DNA of 15,228 nt, taken from NCBI GenBank assembly GCA_900753685.1, contig CAAEAB010000157.1, positions 1 to 15,228 of the forward strand. Direction: 5' to 3'. The notes beneath the pieces are model-generated. The model saw only the letters and a list, made by a program, of their open reading frames with translations. It made no database searches and was not told the origin of the DNA. Source of the stretch: Lachnospiraceae bacterium (GTDB taxonomy: Bacteria; Bacillota; Clostridia; Lachnospirales; Lachnospiraceae). Both the position numbers and the translations under genes were made by a program. This document shows, piece by piece, positions 1-7,309 of the stretch; position 1 is the stretch's first letter, and each line of letters begins with the position of its first letter.

Positions 1-1
1 C

Positions 2-673
2 CCGCCATATGGCTATCAGGAAAATGGTGAATATGTCGGCTTTGATTTGGACCTGGCTCAGGAGGTCTGTGACCGTAACGGCTGGGAGCTTGTGAAAACA
101 CCGATTGACTGGGATGCGAAGGATATGGAATTGAATTCTGGAGCCATCGACTGTATTTGGAACGGATTTACCATCAACGGACGTGAAGATGCTTACACAT
201 GGAGCGAGCCATATATTGATAATACACAAGTATTTGCTGTAAAGAAGGAAGGAGATATCACTTCTGCGGCAGATCTGGCCGGAAAAATTGTATTAGTTCA
301 GGCAGATTCCTCAGCGTTGGCTGCATTGAAGGATGAAGAAAATCCAGAGATTAAGGCGCTTGCCGATTCCTTTGGCGAACTGATCGAAGTGCAGGAATAT
401 GAATCCGCATTGATGGAACTGGAAGCAGGTTCTGCCGATGCCGTTGCCATGGATGAAGGCGTAGCGAGAGCAAAAATGAGTAAAAATGATAACATTACTA
501 TTCTGGAGGATGTGATTTCCAAAGAACAGTATGGTATTGGATTTAAGCTGGGCAACGAAGAGCTTCGGGATCAGGTATGGAATACACTGCTTGAGATGGA
601 AGCGGATGGTACCGTTGATGAAATTGCTGACAAATACGACATTAATAAAGACAACATCTGCATCGGCGAATAA
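2..673 (+). CDS. Amino-acid ABC transporter substrate-binding protein (5' truncated)
   Basis: This is the extracellular solute-binding protein (SBP_bac_3 family) of a polar amino-acid importer. The reading frame is open from the left edge, so the signal peptide and lipobox lie outside the window. The first visible residues, PPYGYQENGEYVGFDLDLA, match the usual start of lobe 1 in this family. Further on, the IDCIWNGFTINGRED stretch followed by YTWSEPYI carries the conserved Arg that normally binds the substrate carboxylate. The C-terminal part ends with a typical helix, TLLEMEADGTVDEIADKY. A TTG inside the frame at 47 could be mistaken for a start, but homology continues upstream of it. The permease and ATPase follow directly, which fits one importer. 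The amino acid transported cannot be told from sequence alone. Confidence 0.93.
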   Translation, partial: PPYGYQENGEYVGFDLDLAQEVCDRNGWELVKTPIDWDAKDMELNSGAIDCIWNGFTINGREDAYTWSEPYIDNTQVFAVKKEGDITSAADLAGKIVLVQADSSALAALKDEENPEIKALADSFGELIEVQEYESALMELEAGSADAVAMDEGVARAKMSKNDNITILEDVISKEQYGIGFKLGNEELRDQVWNTLLEMEADGTVDEIADKYDINKDNICIGE

Positions 674-690
674 GATAGATGGGCATCAGG

Positions 691-714
691 GGGGAGCGAG
701 CAGTATCGCTCCCC
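691..714 (+). promoter_or_regulatory. Intergenic mRNA hairpin between binding protein and permease
   Basis: The arms GGGGAGCGA (691-699) and TCGCTCCCC (706-714) pair perfectly around a six-base loop. No run of T follows; the next bases are TAACTATTGTG, so this is not a classical terminator. Hairpins in this position of binding-protein operons commonly act as partial attenuators or block 3' decay, so that more binding protein than permease is made. That role is inferred here from position and shape. Confidence 0.6.
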
Positions 715-747
715 TAACTATTGTGAACACTTAGAGGAGGTCAATTG

Positions 748-1398
748 ATGACGATTGCAGATATTATAAAACAGTTATCCAGCGGTATGGGTGTAACCAT
801 AGAGATATTCTTTGTGACGCTGATTTCTTCATTGATTTTAGGTCTTGGTCTGGCTCTTGTGCGGATGTCAAAATTTAAAATTCTTTCGATTCTTGCAAAA
901 ATATATATATCAATCATGCGAGGGACACCACTGATGCTGCAGCTTTTGGTCGTTTATTTCGGCCCTTATTTTATTTTCGGGATTCCGATTACCCGGACCT
1001 ATCGTTTGAATGCGGTGCTGATCGGATTTGCGCTGAACTATGCGGCCTATTTTGCGGAAATTTACCGGGGAGGCATAGCGGCGATTCCGGACGGTCAATA
1101 TGAGGCGGCAAAGCTGCTTGGCTACAGTAAAAGTCAGACCTTTGTGCATATCGTTATGCCTCAGGTGGTAAAGCGGATCATTCCGGCGGTGGCCAATGAA
1201 ACGATTACCCTTGTCAAGGATACATCTTTGGCGTTCACTTTGGCTGTGGCGGAGATGTTTACTTTGACAAAACAGCTGGTGGCGTCCCAGTCTTCGATGG
1301 TGCCCTTTGTAGTAGCGGCGGTATTTTACTATATTTTTAATCTTTTGGTAGCCCTATTCTTTGATTATCTGGAAAAGAAATTAAATTATTATCGTTAG
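748..1398 (+). CDS. Amino-acid ABC transporter permease, HisM/GlnP type
   Basis: This is the membrane subunit of the importer, 216 residues from the ATG at 748. That ATG is chosen over the TTG three bases upstream because AGGAGG at 735-740 then lies seven bases away. Hydrophobic segments occur at about residues 16-38, 60-78, 85-107, 150-170 and 188-208. The [15 protein letters not shown] stretch and the EAA loop ([20 protein letters not shown], then a conserved MPQ) are characteristic of the polar amino-acid permease family. The EAA loop docks on the ATPase, which is encoded 11 bases downstream. With only one permease gene, the protein probably acts as a homodimer. Length is normal for the family. 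Confidence 0.94.
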   Translation: MTIADIIKQLSSGMGVTIEIFFVTLISSLILGLGLALVRMSKFKILSILAKIYISIMRGTPLMLQLLVVYFGPYFIFGIPITRTYRLNAVLIGFALNYAAYFAEIYRGGIAAIPDGQYEAAKLLGYSKSQTFVHIVMPQVVKRIIPAVANETITLVKDTSLAFTLAVAEMFTLTKQLVASQSSMVPFVVAAVFYYIFNLLVALFFDYLEKKLNYYR

Positions 1399-1409
1399 GA
1401 GGCAGAGGG

Positions 1410-2168
1410 ATGAATTTACTTGAAATGAATCATATAAAGAAGAGCTTTGATGGTCTTGCTGTTTTAAAGGATATTTCTCTGACAGTAAACGAGGGTCAGG
1501 TGTTAAGTATTATCGGCCCGTCCGGTTCGGGAAAATCAACGCTGCTCCGGTGCGCCACTATGCTTGAACGGATCGATGATGGAGATATTATTTATATGGG
1601 GGAAGAGGCGGCAAAGAGTGTGGGCGGCAAGGCCGTCTATGCCAGGGCGGCAGATTTAAAGCGGATTCACAGCTATTATGGACTCGTATTCCAGAACTTT
1701 AATTTATTCCCTCATTATTCGGTAATCAAAAATATTATCGATGCACCGTTAAGAGTACAGCATCGGAACAAGGAAGAGGTGTTTGAGGAGGCTAGAGAGC
1801 TGCTTCGAAAAATGGGATTGGAGGACAAGGCGGATGCCTATCCATATCAGCTGTCCGGCGGTCAGCAGCAGAGAGTATCTATTGCCCGGGCGTTGGCGAT
1901 GAATCCGAAAATATTGTTTTTTGATGAGCCGACCTCCGCTCTGGATCCGGAGCTGACAGGAGAGATTTTAAAAATCATTAAAAATCTGGCAGCGGAAAGG
2001 ATGACCATGGTTATCGTTACCCATGAAATGAATTTTGCGAGAAACGTATCCGATTATATAATTTTCATGGACAAAGGTGTGATTGTTGAGGAAGGCTCAC
2101 CGGAAAGCGTATTTAATTCCCAGAATCAGCGGATGAAAGAATTTCTCGGAAAATTTAATGTCGATTAG
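1410..2168 (+). CDS. Amino-acid ABC transporter ATP-binding protein
   Basis: This 252-residue cytoplasmic ATPase powers the importer encoded upstream. All catalytic motifs are visible in order: Walker [10 protein letters not shown] near residue 36, the Q-loop [10 protein letters not shown], the signature LSGGQQQR, Walker [14 protein letters not shown] and the H-loop VTHEMNFAR. The FNLFPH wording is typical of the GlnQ/HisP group that serves polar amino acids. AGGAGG at 1397-1402 overlaps the permease stop codon and sets the ATG at 1410. A strong terminator follows within 10 bases, so this is the last gene of its operon. Confidence 0.95.
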   Translation: MNLLEMNHIKKSFDGLAVLKDISLTVNEGQVLSIIGPSGSGKSTLLRCATMLERIDDGDIIYMGEEAAKSVGGKAVYARAADLKRIHSYYGLVFQNFNLFPHYSVIKNIIDAPLRVQHRNKEEVFEEARELLRKMGLEDKADAYPYQLSGGQQQRVSIARALAMNPKILFFDEPTSALDPELTGEILKIIKNLAAERMTMVIVTHEMNFARNVSDYIIFMDKGVIVEEGSPESVFNSQNQRMKEFLGKFNVD

Positions 2169-2176
2169 ATAATAGG

Positions 2177-2210
2177 ACGGCATTGCGGAAGCAGTGTCGT
2201 TTATTTTTTT
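2177..2210 (+). terminator. Rho-independent terminator of the ABC importer operon
   Basis: ACGGCATTGC (2177-2186) pairs with GCAGTGTCGT (2191-2200) around a GGAA tetraloop. The ten-pair stem includes two G-U pairs. It is followed by TTATTTTTTT (2201-2210). It lies nine bases after the ATPase stop codon. Confidence 0.9.
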
Positions 2211-2240
2211 GATGCCATAATAGATTTTAAGGTATTCTAG

Positions 2241-2269
2241 TTGACATTCTCATGAAATTAAGATATGAT
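2241..2269 (+). promoter_or_regulatory. Sigma-A promoter of the SPFH/deo operon
   Basis: TTGACA (2241-2246) is a perfect -35 box. After a 17-base spacer comes TATGAT (2264-2269), a one-mismatch -10 box. Transcription should start near 2276. The site lies between a terminator and the next gene, and it has the best-matching promoter boxes that I see in the window. Confidence 0.85.
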
Positions 2270-2294
2270 ATTGATATCAAAATGATATCAATAT
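2268..2294. promoter_or_regulatory. Palindromic operator over the transcription start
   Basis: ATATTGATATCA (2268-2279) and TGATATCAATAT (2283-2294) form a perfect 12-bp inverted repeat around AAA. Each arm contains TGATATCA, itself a palindrome, so the site can also be read as two tandem copies with centres 11 bp apart. It overlaps the last base of the -10 box and covers the predicted start, an ideal place for a repressor. A gene for a ribbon-helix-helix protein sits second in the operon and is the obvious candidate binder (inference). Confidence 0.7.
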
Positions 2295-2309
2295 GGAGGA
2301 GGAAAAACT

Positions 2310-3308
2310 ATGAAGACAGAAGTCAGAAACATTGAAGAAAAAATTATCCATCCGGTCAATGGCGCTGTGATGCTCATTGTGAATCTGATGTTATTAGTGG
2401 CATTCGGTGTCTTATTTGCTGTAGGCGTTCAGCAGTCAGTGGTTGGGCATTTAATCGTGGCGGCAATGATGATTGCTGTATCCTGTGTCGGTGTGGTCGC
2501 TGTGCTTATTGCTTTTGGGGGCTTGAAGACGGTACGGCCAAACGAGGCGCTTGTATTGACATTGTTCGGAGCCTATTACGGAACGATCCGGAAACCGGGA
2601 TTTTATTTTGTCAATCCTTTCAGCGCATCTAATAGTCCCTTGTATACCGCCGCGGTAAAGAATGTAAATTCGAAATCCGGCGAGGTGGGAACTATCGCAA
2701 TTCCGGGCAGGAAGCGCGTGTCGTTAAAGAATAATACTTTGAAAAATGAAAAACAGAAGGTCAATGACGGTATGGGCAATCCGATCGTTATTGGAACAAA
2801 TGTGATTTGGCGCGTAGACGATCCGACAAAAGCGGTTTTTAATGTGGAGGATTATGCCGAATTTATTTCAATTCAGACCGATTCTACGGTGCGGAATATT
2901 GCCCGGCTTTATCCATATGATGTGATCGACGAGGAAAATGACGAGAGTGAAAAGACTCTGAGGGGAAGTGTTCAGGAGATTGCTGACCGGATGCAGGCGG
3001 CGCTCCAGGAACAGGTAAATATTGCCGGGATAGTTATTGAAGATGTGAAGATTACCAATCTGGCCTATTCGGAAGAAATTGCGGCAGCTATGCTTCAGCG
3101 CCAGCAGGCCACAGCCATTATTGCGGCCCGTCAGAAAATCGTGGATGGCGCTGTGGGAATGGTCAAGATGGCCATCGATAAGCTGGGCGACGAAGAAATT
3201 GTTCTTTTGGATGAGGAACGGAAGGCGGCGATGGTCAGCAATCTTCTTGTTGTCCTTTGCTCCGGAAAGGACACGCAGCCTATTGTCAACAGCGGAAGTA
3301 TATATTAA
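2310..3308 (+). CDS. SPFH/Band 7 domain membrane protein
   Basis: This 332-residue protein has two hydrophobic segments near the N-terminus (about 17-42 and 47-72) and then an SPFH domain. That domain starts at LKTVRPNEALVLTLFGAYYG and continues with KPGFYFVNPF and TNVIWRVDDPTKAVFNVEDY. The tail has a helical, Ala/Gln-rich region (EEIAAAMLQRQQATAIIAAR) typical of stomatin and flotillin-like scaffold proteins. Such proteins form oligomers on the inner face of the membrane, but the specific role here is not known. GGAGGAGG at 2295-2302 fixes the ATG start. It is the first gene behind the operator-covered promoter, 28 bases ahead of the ribbon-helix-helix gene. Confidence 0.88.
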   Translation: MKTEVRNIEEKIIHPVNGAVMLIVNLMLLVAFGVLFAVGVQQSVVGHLIVAAMMIAVSCVGVVAVLIAFGGLKTVRPNEALVLTLFGAYYGTIRKPGFYFVNPFSASNSPLYTAAVKNVNSKSGEVGTIAIPGRKRVSLKNNTLKNEKQKVNDGMGNPIVIGTNVIWRVDDPTKAVFNVEDYAEFISIQTDSTVRNIARLYPYDVIDEENDESEKTLRGSVQEIADRMQAALQEQVNIAGIVIEDVKITNLAYSEEIAAAMLQRQQATAIIAARQKIVDGAVGMVKMAIDKLGDEEIVLLDEERKAAMVSNLLVVLCSGKDTQPIVNSGSIY

Positions 3309-3336
3309 ACTTTAAGTAAAGGGAGGAGGCGAAGCC

Positions 3337-3612
3337 GTGGAAAAGAATCATTTGGATGAACATTTAGATGAAAAGGAAGAAAAGCTTCGCGCACGTCTGG
3401 AAAAACTGGATTCCCTTGAGAAAGAAATTAAAGCGCGGGAGAAGGCGATGAAGGCCAGGGAGAGCGCCAAGAAGCAGGTGCTGCTTCGCTTGCCCCAGGG
3501 GCTTTGGGAGGATATCTCCCAGTGGGCCAGCGACGACTTTCGCTCAATTAACGGACAGATTGAATATTTACTGACAGAGGCGGTGCGCAGCCGTAAAAAG
3601 GGAAAGGGATGA
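3337..3612 (+). CDS. Small coiled-coil and ribbon-helix-helix (Arc-like) protein
   Basis: This 91-residue protein starts at GTG 3337, preceded by GGGAGGAGG. Residues about 8-48 are almost all charged (EKEEKLRARLEKLDSLEKEI and onward) and should form a helical coiled coil. Residues about 49-86 begin with KQVLLRLPQGLWEDISQWA and continue through SINGQIEYLLTEAV. This fits a ribbon-helix-helix fold: a short strand for the DNA major groove, then two helices. Arc-like repressors bind operators as dimers of dimers, which suits the double palindrome at 2268-2294. Autoregulation of this operon is inferred. An alternative is that the coiled coil partners the SPFH protein encoded just upstream. Confidence 0.75.
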   Translation: MEKNHLDEHLDEKEEKLRARLEKLDSLEKEIKAREKAMKARESAKKQVLLRLPQGLWEDISQWASDDFRSINGQIEYLLTEAVRSRKKGKG

Positions 3613-3616
3613 TTAG

Positions 3617-4288
3617 GTGAGTCAGGAACACAGATTGTCGAATGAGGAAATTATATCTAGGGTAGATCATACCTTATTAACACAGACGGCGACCTGGGAT
3701 GAAATAAAGGCTTTGTGTGATGATGCGATCAACTATGGAACGGCTTCAGTATGTATACCGCCGGGATGTGTTAAAATGGCAAAGGCTTATGTGGGGGAAC
3801 AGATGAAAATTTGTACGGTCATCGGCTTTCCCAACGGTTATTCCACGACAGAGGTAAAAATGTTTGAGGCAGAGCAGGCCCTGACCGATGGTGCCGATGA
3901 AATCGATATGGTCATAAATATCGGAGCTGTTAAAGAGGGAAAATATGACCGGGTGCTTAAAGAAATCCAGGATATTAAATCCATCTGCGGTAGTCATATT
4001 TTGAAGGTGATTATAGAAACCTGTTTTTTGACAGAGGCGGAAAAAATCCGTCTCTGTCATGTGGTTACGGATTCGGGGGCGGATTATATTAAGACCTCCA
4101 CCGGATTCGGCAGTGGGGGAGCCACCTTTGAGGATGTTAAGCTTTTTGCAGAAAATGTCGGTCCGGGCGTAAAGATTAAGGCGGCGGGCGGTATTACCTC
4201 GTTGGAGGACGCGGAAAAATTTATTGAACTGGGTGCTTCAAGACTTGGAACTAGCCGGATTATAAAGCTCGTTAAAAGGGGAGTTTAG
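3617..4288 (+). CDS. deoC: Deoxyribose-phosphate aldolase
   Basis: DeoC cleaves 2-deoxyribose 5-phosphate to glyceraldehyde 3-phosphate and acetaldehyde, the last step of deoxynucleoside breakdown. The protein has 223 residues, a normal length. The Schiff-base lysine is K159 in DYIKTSTGF. The catalytic aspartate is D97 in [10 protein letters not shown], and the second active-site lysine is K188 in VKIKAAGGI. The start is GTG 3617, because the upstream ATG at 3609 reads into a stop after three codons. The Shine-Dalgarno-like GGAAAGGG lies inside the end of the previous gene, only four bases separate the two genes, and translation is probably coupled. cdd follows after one base. Confidence 0.96.
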   Translation: MSQEHRLSNEEIISRVDHTLLTQTATWDEIKALCDDAINYGTASVCIPPGCVKMAKAYVGEQMKICTVIGFPNGYSTTEVKMFEAEQALTDGADEIDMVINIGAVKEGKYDRVLKEIQDIKSICGSHILKVIIETCFLTEAEKIRLCHVVTDSGADYIKTSTGFGSGGATFEDVKLFAENVGPGVKIKAAGGITSLEDAEKFIELGASRLGTSRIIKLVKRGV

Positions 4289-4289
4289 C

Positions 4290-4751
4290 ATGTGGGAAGA
4301 ACTTATTCAAAAGGCCGTTACCCAATTAGACTACGCCTATGCGCCTTATTCAGATTTTAAGGTCGGCGCGGCGCTTTTATGTAAGGACGGTCGGATATTT
4401 ACCGGATGCAATATAGAAAATTCAGCCTATGGACCGTCGAATTGCGCGGAGCGGACGGCGATTTTTAAAGCCGTCAGCGAAGGCGTTCGGGAATTTAAAG
4501 CCATCGCTATTGTCGGGGGTAAACATGGAGAAATCCGTGACTACTGTGCTCCCTGTGGCGTCTGTCGTCAGGTTATGGCGGAGTTTTGTGAACCGGCGGA
4601 GTTTCAGATTATTATGGCGAAAAGCCCGGAAGACTATCAGGTATGTACATTAGCGGGGCTGCTGCCGAAGGCTTTCTCGCCGAAAATATTGGCTTCGGGC
4701 CAGAATATGGAATCAATTAGCCGGGGGACATTGGAGGTGGAACCGGAATGA
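4290..4751 (+). CDS. cdd: Cytidine deaminase
   Basis: Cdd converts cytidine and deoxycytidine to uridine and deoxyuridine. The zinc site is complete: C52 and the catalytic E54 in [10 protein letters not shown], with C89 and C92 in [13 protein letters not shown]. The substrate-binding stretch [13 protein letters not shown] is also present. This is the small homotetrameric type. At 153 residues it has a tail of about 20 residues after the family core ([18 protein letters not shown]), which I do not recognise as a domain. The gene starts one base after the deoC stop and overlaps the deoB start by four bases (ATGA), so the three are clearly co-transcribed. Confidence 0.96.
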   Translation: MWEELIQKAVTQLDYAYAPYSDFKVGAALLCKDGRIFTGCNIENSAYGPSNCAERTAIFKAVSEGVREFKAIAIVGGKHGEIRDYCAPCGVCRQVMAEFCEPAEFQIIMAKSPEDYQVCTLAGLLPKAFSPKILASGQNMESISRGTLEVEPE

Positions 4752-5938
4752 AAAAATTTAAGCGGGTATTCTTAATTGTTATTGATTCTTTGGGGATTGG
4801 AGAGATGCCGGATGCGGCGGATTACGGCGATGTGGGAGTGGATACGTTGGGGCATATATCTGAGTGTGCCGGCGACTTTTATATTCCAAATCTTCAAAGG
4901 CTCGGAATGGCAAATCTGAAACAGTTGAAACAGGTCAAACCGGCGGCGGAGCCTAGGGGCTATTATGCGGCCCTTCGAGAGGCCAGCGCCAGCAAGGATA
5001 CGATGACGGGGCATTGGGAGATGATGGGACTTAAGGTGAGGACGCCTTTTAAAACCTTTACAGAAAAGGGATTTCCGCCGGAATTGATCGACGAACTGGA
5101 ACGGCGCACCGGGCATAAAGTCATTGGAAATAAGAGCGCCAGCGGGACGGTCATTCTGGATGAGCTGGGAGAAGAAGAAATTGCCACAGGTCATATGATC
5201 GTGTATACTTCTGCCGATTCGGTACTCCAGATTTGCGGTAACGAAGAAACCTTTGATTTAAACGAGCTGTACCGATGCTGTGAGATTGCCAGGGAGCTGA
5301 CCATGCGGGATGAGTGGAAGGTCGGCCGGGTGATCGCCAGACCATATGTCGGAAGAAAAAGGGGAGAATTCAAGCGCACAAGCAACCGTCATGATTATGC
5401 ACTGAAACCTTTTGGTTTAACTGTGTTGGATGTACTTAAAGGCAACGGACTGGACGTTATCGCAGTCGGCAAAATTAATGATATTTTTGCTGGCGAAGGT
5501 ATTACCCGGGTGGAACGTTCCAAGTCATCGGTCCACGGCATGGAGCAGACGATTGAAATAGCCGGGGAAGATTTTAAGGGACTTTGTTTTGTCAATCTGG
5601 TGGATTTTGACGCCCTTTGGGGACATCGGAGAAATCCTCAGGGCTACAAAGAAGAGCTGGAACGGTTTGATGTAAAGCTTGGGCAGCTTTTAAAGAAGCT
5701 TGGTCCGGAAGATCTGTTGATGATTACGGCGGATCACGGCAACGACCCGACCTATAGAGGAACAGATCATACCCGGGAAAAGGTGCCGCTGCTTGTACAT
5801 TCTCCCTTCTTTACCGGAAGCGGTTCCATGGGAGAAATGGAGACCTTTGCCGTGATCGGAGCGACGATTGCCGATAATTTCGATTTGGCTATGCCGGAAG
5901 GGACGATAGGTTATTCTATAGCGGATAAATTAAACTGA
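4748..5938 (+). CDS. deoB: Phosphopentomutase
   Basis: DeoB interconverts ribose or deoxyribose 1-phosphate and the 5-phosphates, linking nucleoside phosphorolysis to DeoC and the pentose phosphate pathway. It belongs to the alkaline phosphatase superfamily and uses two Mn ions. Metal ligands expected for the family are visible: D13 in [14 protein letters not shown]288 and H293 in [10 protein letters not shown]329 and H330 in TADHGND, and H341 in GTDHTREK. T85 in KDTMTGHWE matches the phosphorylated threonine. At 396 residues the length is normal. No nucleoside phosphorylase gene lies beside it, so the sugar 1-phosphate must come from an enzyme encoded elsewhere. Confidence 0.97.
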   Translation: MKKFKRVFLIVIDSLGIGEMPDAADYGDVGVDTLGHISECAGDFYIPNLQRLGMANLKQLKQVKPAAEPRGYYAALREASASKDTMTGHWEMMGLKVRTPFKTFTEKGFPPELIDELERRTGHKVIGNKSASGTVILDELGEEEIATGHMIVYTSADSVLQICGNEETFDLNELYRCCEIARELTMRDEWKVGRVIARPYVGRKRGEFKRTSNRHDYALKPFGLTVLDVLKGNGLDVIAVGKINDIFAGEGITRVERSKSSVHGMEQTIEIAGEDFKGLCFVNLVDFDALWGHRRNPQGYKEELERFDVKLGQLLKKLGPEDLLMITADHGNDPTYRGTDHTREKVPLLVHSPFFTGSGSMGEMETFAVIGATIADNFDLAMPEGTIGYSIADKLN

Positions 5939-5987
5939 CAGTAGCATACAATTAGAGGAAGCTTCGAAGAAGGAGAGAAAAAGGCTT

Positions 5988-7304
5988 ATGCATCAGGAAC
6001 TTTACTTACACATTGCCTTCTTTTTTATCTATTCTTTTTTAGGGTGGGTGATAGAAGAGATTTTTGCGGCCTTTAAATATGGCCGTTTTATTAATCGGGG
6101 GTTTTTAAACGGACCTTTGTGCCCGGTCTATGGAATTAGCATGTTTGTTATCGTTAATGTGTTGTCGGATTATAACTTGCAGCCGCTCTGGCAGGTCATC
6201 GGAGCCATAGGGATTGTGACGGTCATTGAATATGTAACCGGAGCCCTGCTTCGGAAAATAACCGGACGGCGTTTCTGGGATTACCGCAACATGCCCTATA
6301 ATTTAAACGGATACATTTGTCTCAGATATTCTGTTTTTTGGGGGATTCTTTCAGTAGCAGCTTTGTGGCTTGCTCAGCCGCCGATTGTTATTTTGTTGCT
6401 TTTTATACCAAAACGGGTCGTTCAGTTGATACTTTTGGCGGTCGGAATTGTATTACTTCTGGACCTCGGAGTGACCCTGGCGGCCTCGCTTCACTTGAAT
6501 TTAAAGGGCGGCGTGGCGGAAAATGTGGCTAGCCAGGCAAATCAGGTTCGAAGAAACATGGGAAGGCGGATTTTTATGGCAGTTCAGCGCCGTATGTATA
6601 CGTCCTTTCCTGAATTAAAAAGCCAGGAACCTTCGGAGAAAACCGGGTTCGGGCAGGTTCATGGACGAACCTTTGCCAAAGGTTTGTGCATCGAAAAACT
6701 GATCTGGATATTTTTTATTAGCGGCGTGGCGGGGGATATTGTAGAAACCATTTTTATGTGGGCGACGACGGGGCGGGTTATGAGCCGGAGCAGTTTCCTT
6801 TACATTCCGTTCAGTATCGTCTGGGGCGCCGGCGGCGCCCTTGGAGTTGGATTACTGGATTCGGTGAAAAAAAGCAGAGTGCGCATATTTCTGGGCGGTT
6901 TCTTTTTCGGCGGTGTATTTGAATATTCCTGCTCGGTTCTTTCCGAATTGCTTTTCGGGACCATATTCTGGGATTACAGCCATTTGCCTTTTAATCTGAA
7001 CGGCCGGATTAATTTGTTGTTCTGTGGGTTCTGGGGCGTTGCGGCCCTTGTACTGATTCGTTTGATCTATCCGATAGTCAGTCGCTGGATTGAAAGGATA
7101 CCTTTAATTTCGGGGACGATTCTGACATGGGTATTGGTAGGTGCTATGGTACTCACAGCTCTGGCGTCCTCCATGGCCATTACCCGCTATGTACAGCGCC
7201 AGGCCGACATACCGGCCAAAAGTGTTGTCGGTGCGTTTCTGGACGAACAATATCCCGATGTCCTGGTTGAAGGCGTTTATCCATATATGAAGATTGTAAA
7301 ATAA
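5988..7304 (+). CDS. CmpB-type putative ABC-transporter membrane protein, internally duplicated
   Basis: This 438-residue, strongly hydrophobic protein contains two copies of the CmpB-type unit (Pfam ABC_trans_CmpB). Copy one begins with FIYSFLGWVIEEIFAAFKYG near residue 13 and contains FWDYRNMPYNLNG at 97-109. Copy two begins with FFISGVAGDIVETIFMWAT near 242 and contains FWDYSHLPFNLNG at 327-339. A charged linker at about 185-235 joins them. A final membrane segment at about 374-396 precedes a soluble tail of about 40 residues. AAGGAGAG at 5970-5977 sets the ATG. It follows deoB after 49 bases and is probably the last gene of that operon. The family's function is not established despite its transporter name, and no ATPase gene is nearby. 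Confidence 0.85.
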   Translation: MHQELYLHIAFFFIYSFLGWVIEEIFAAFKYGRFINRGFLNGPLCPVYGISMFVIVNVLSDYNLQPLWQVIGAIGIVTVIEYVTGALLRKITGRRFWDYRNMPYNLNGYICLRYSVFWGILSVAALWLAQPPIVILLLFIPKRVVQLILLAVGIVLLLDLGVTLAASLHLNLKGGVAENVASQANQVRRNMGRRIFMAVQRRMYTSFPELKSQEPSEKTGFGQVHGRTFAKGLCIEKLIWIFFISGVAGDIVETIFMWATTGRVMSRSSFLYIPFSIVWGAGGALGVGLLDSVKKSRVRIFLGGFFFGGVFEYSCSVLSELLFGTIFWDYSHLPFNLNGRINLLFCGFWGVAALVLIRLIYPIVSRWIERIPLISGTILTWVLVGAMVLTALASSMAITRYVQRQADIPAKSVVGAFLDEQYPDVLVEGVYPYMKIVK

Positions 7305-7309
7305 CAGTT

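Noticed and set aside
4772..5194. 140-codon minus-strand open frame inside deoB
   Set aside because: It lies opposite well-conserved deoB sequence, has no ribosome site, and shows no family resemblance.
6824..6840. Perfect inverted repeat GGGCGCC / GGCGCCC with a three-base gap inside the CmpB-type gene
   Set aside because: It encodes a normal Gly/Ala-rich stretch (WGAGGALG) and has no T-run, so codon composition explains it.
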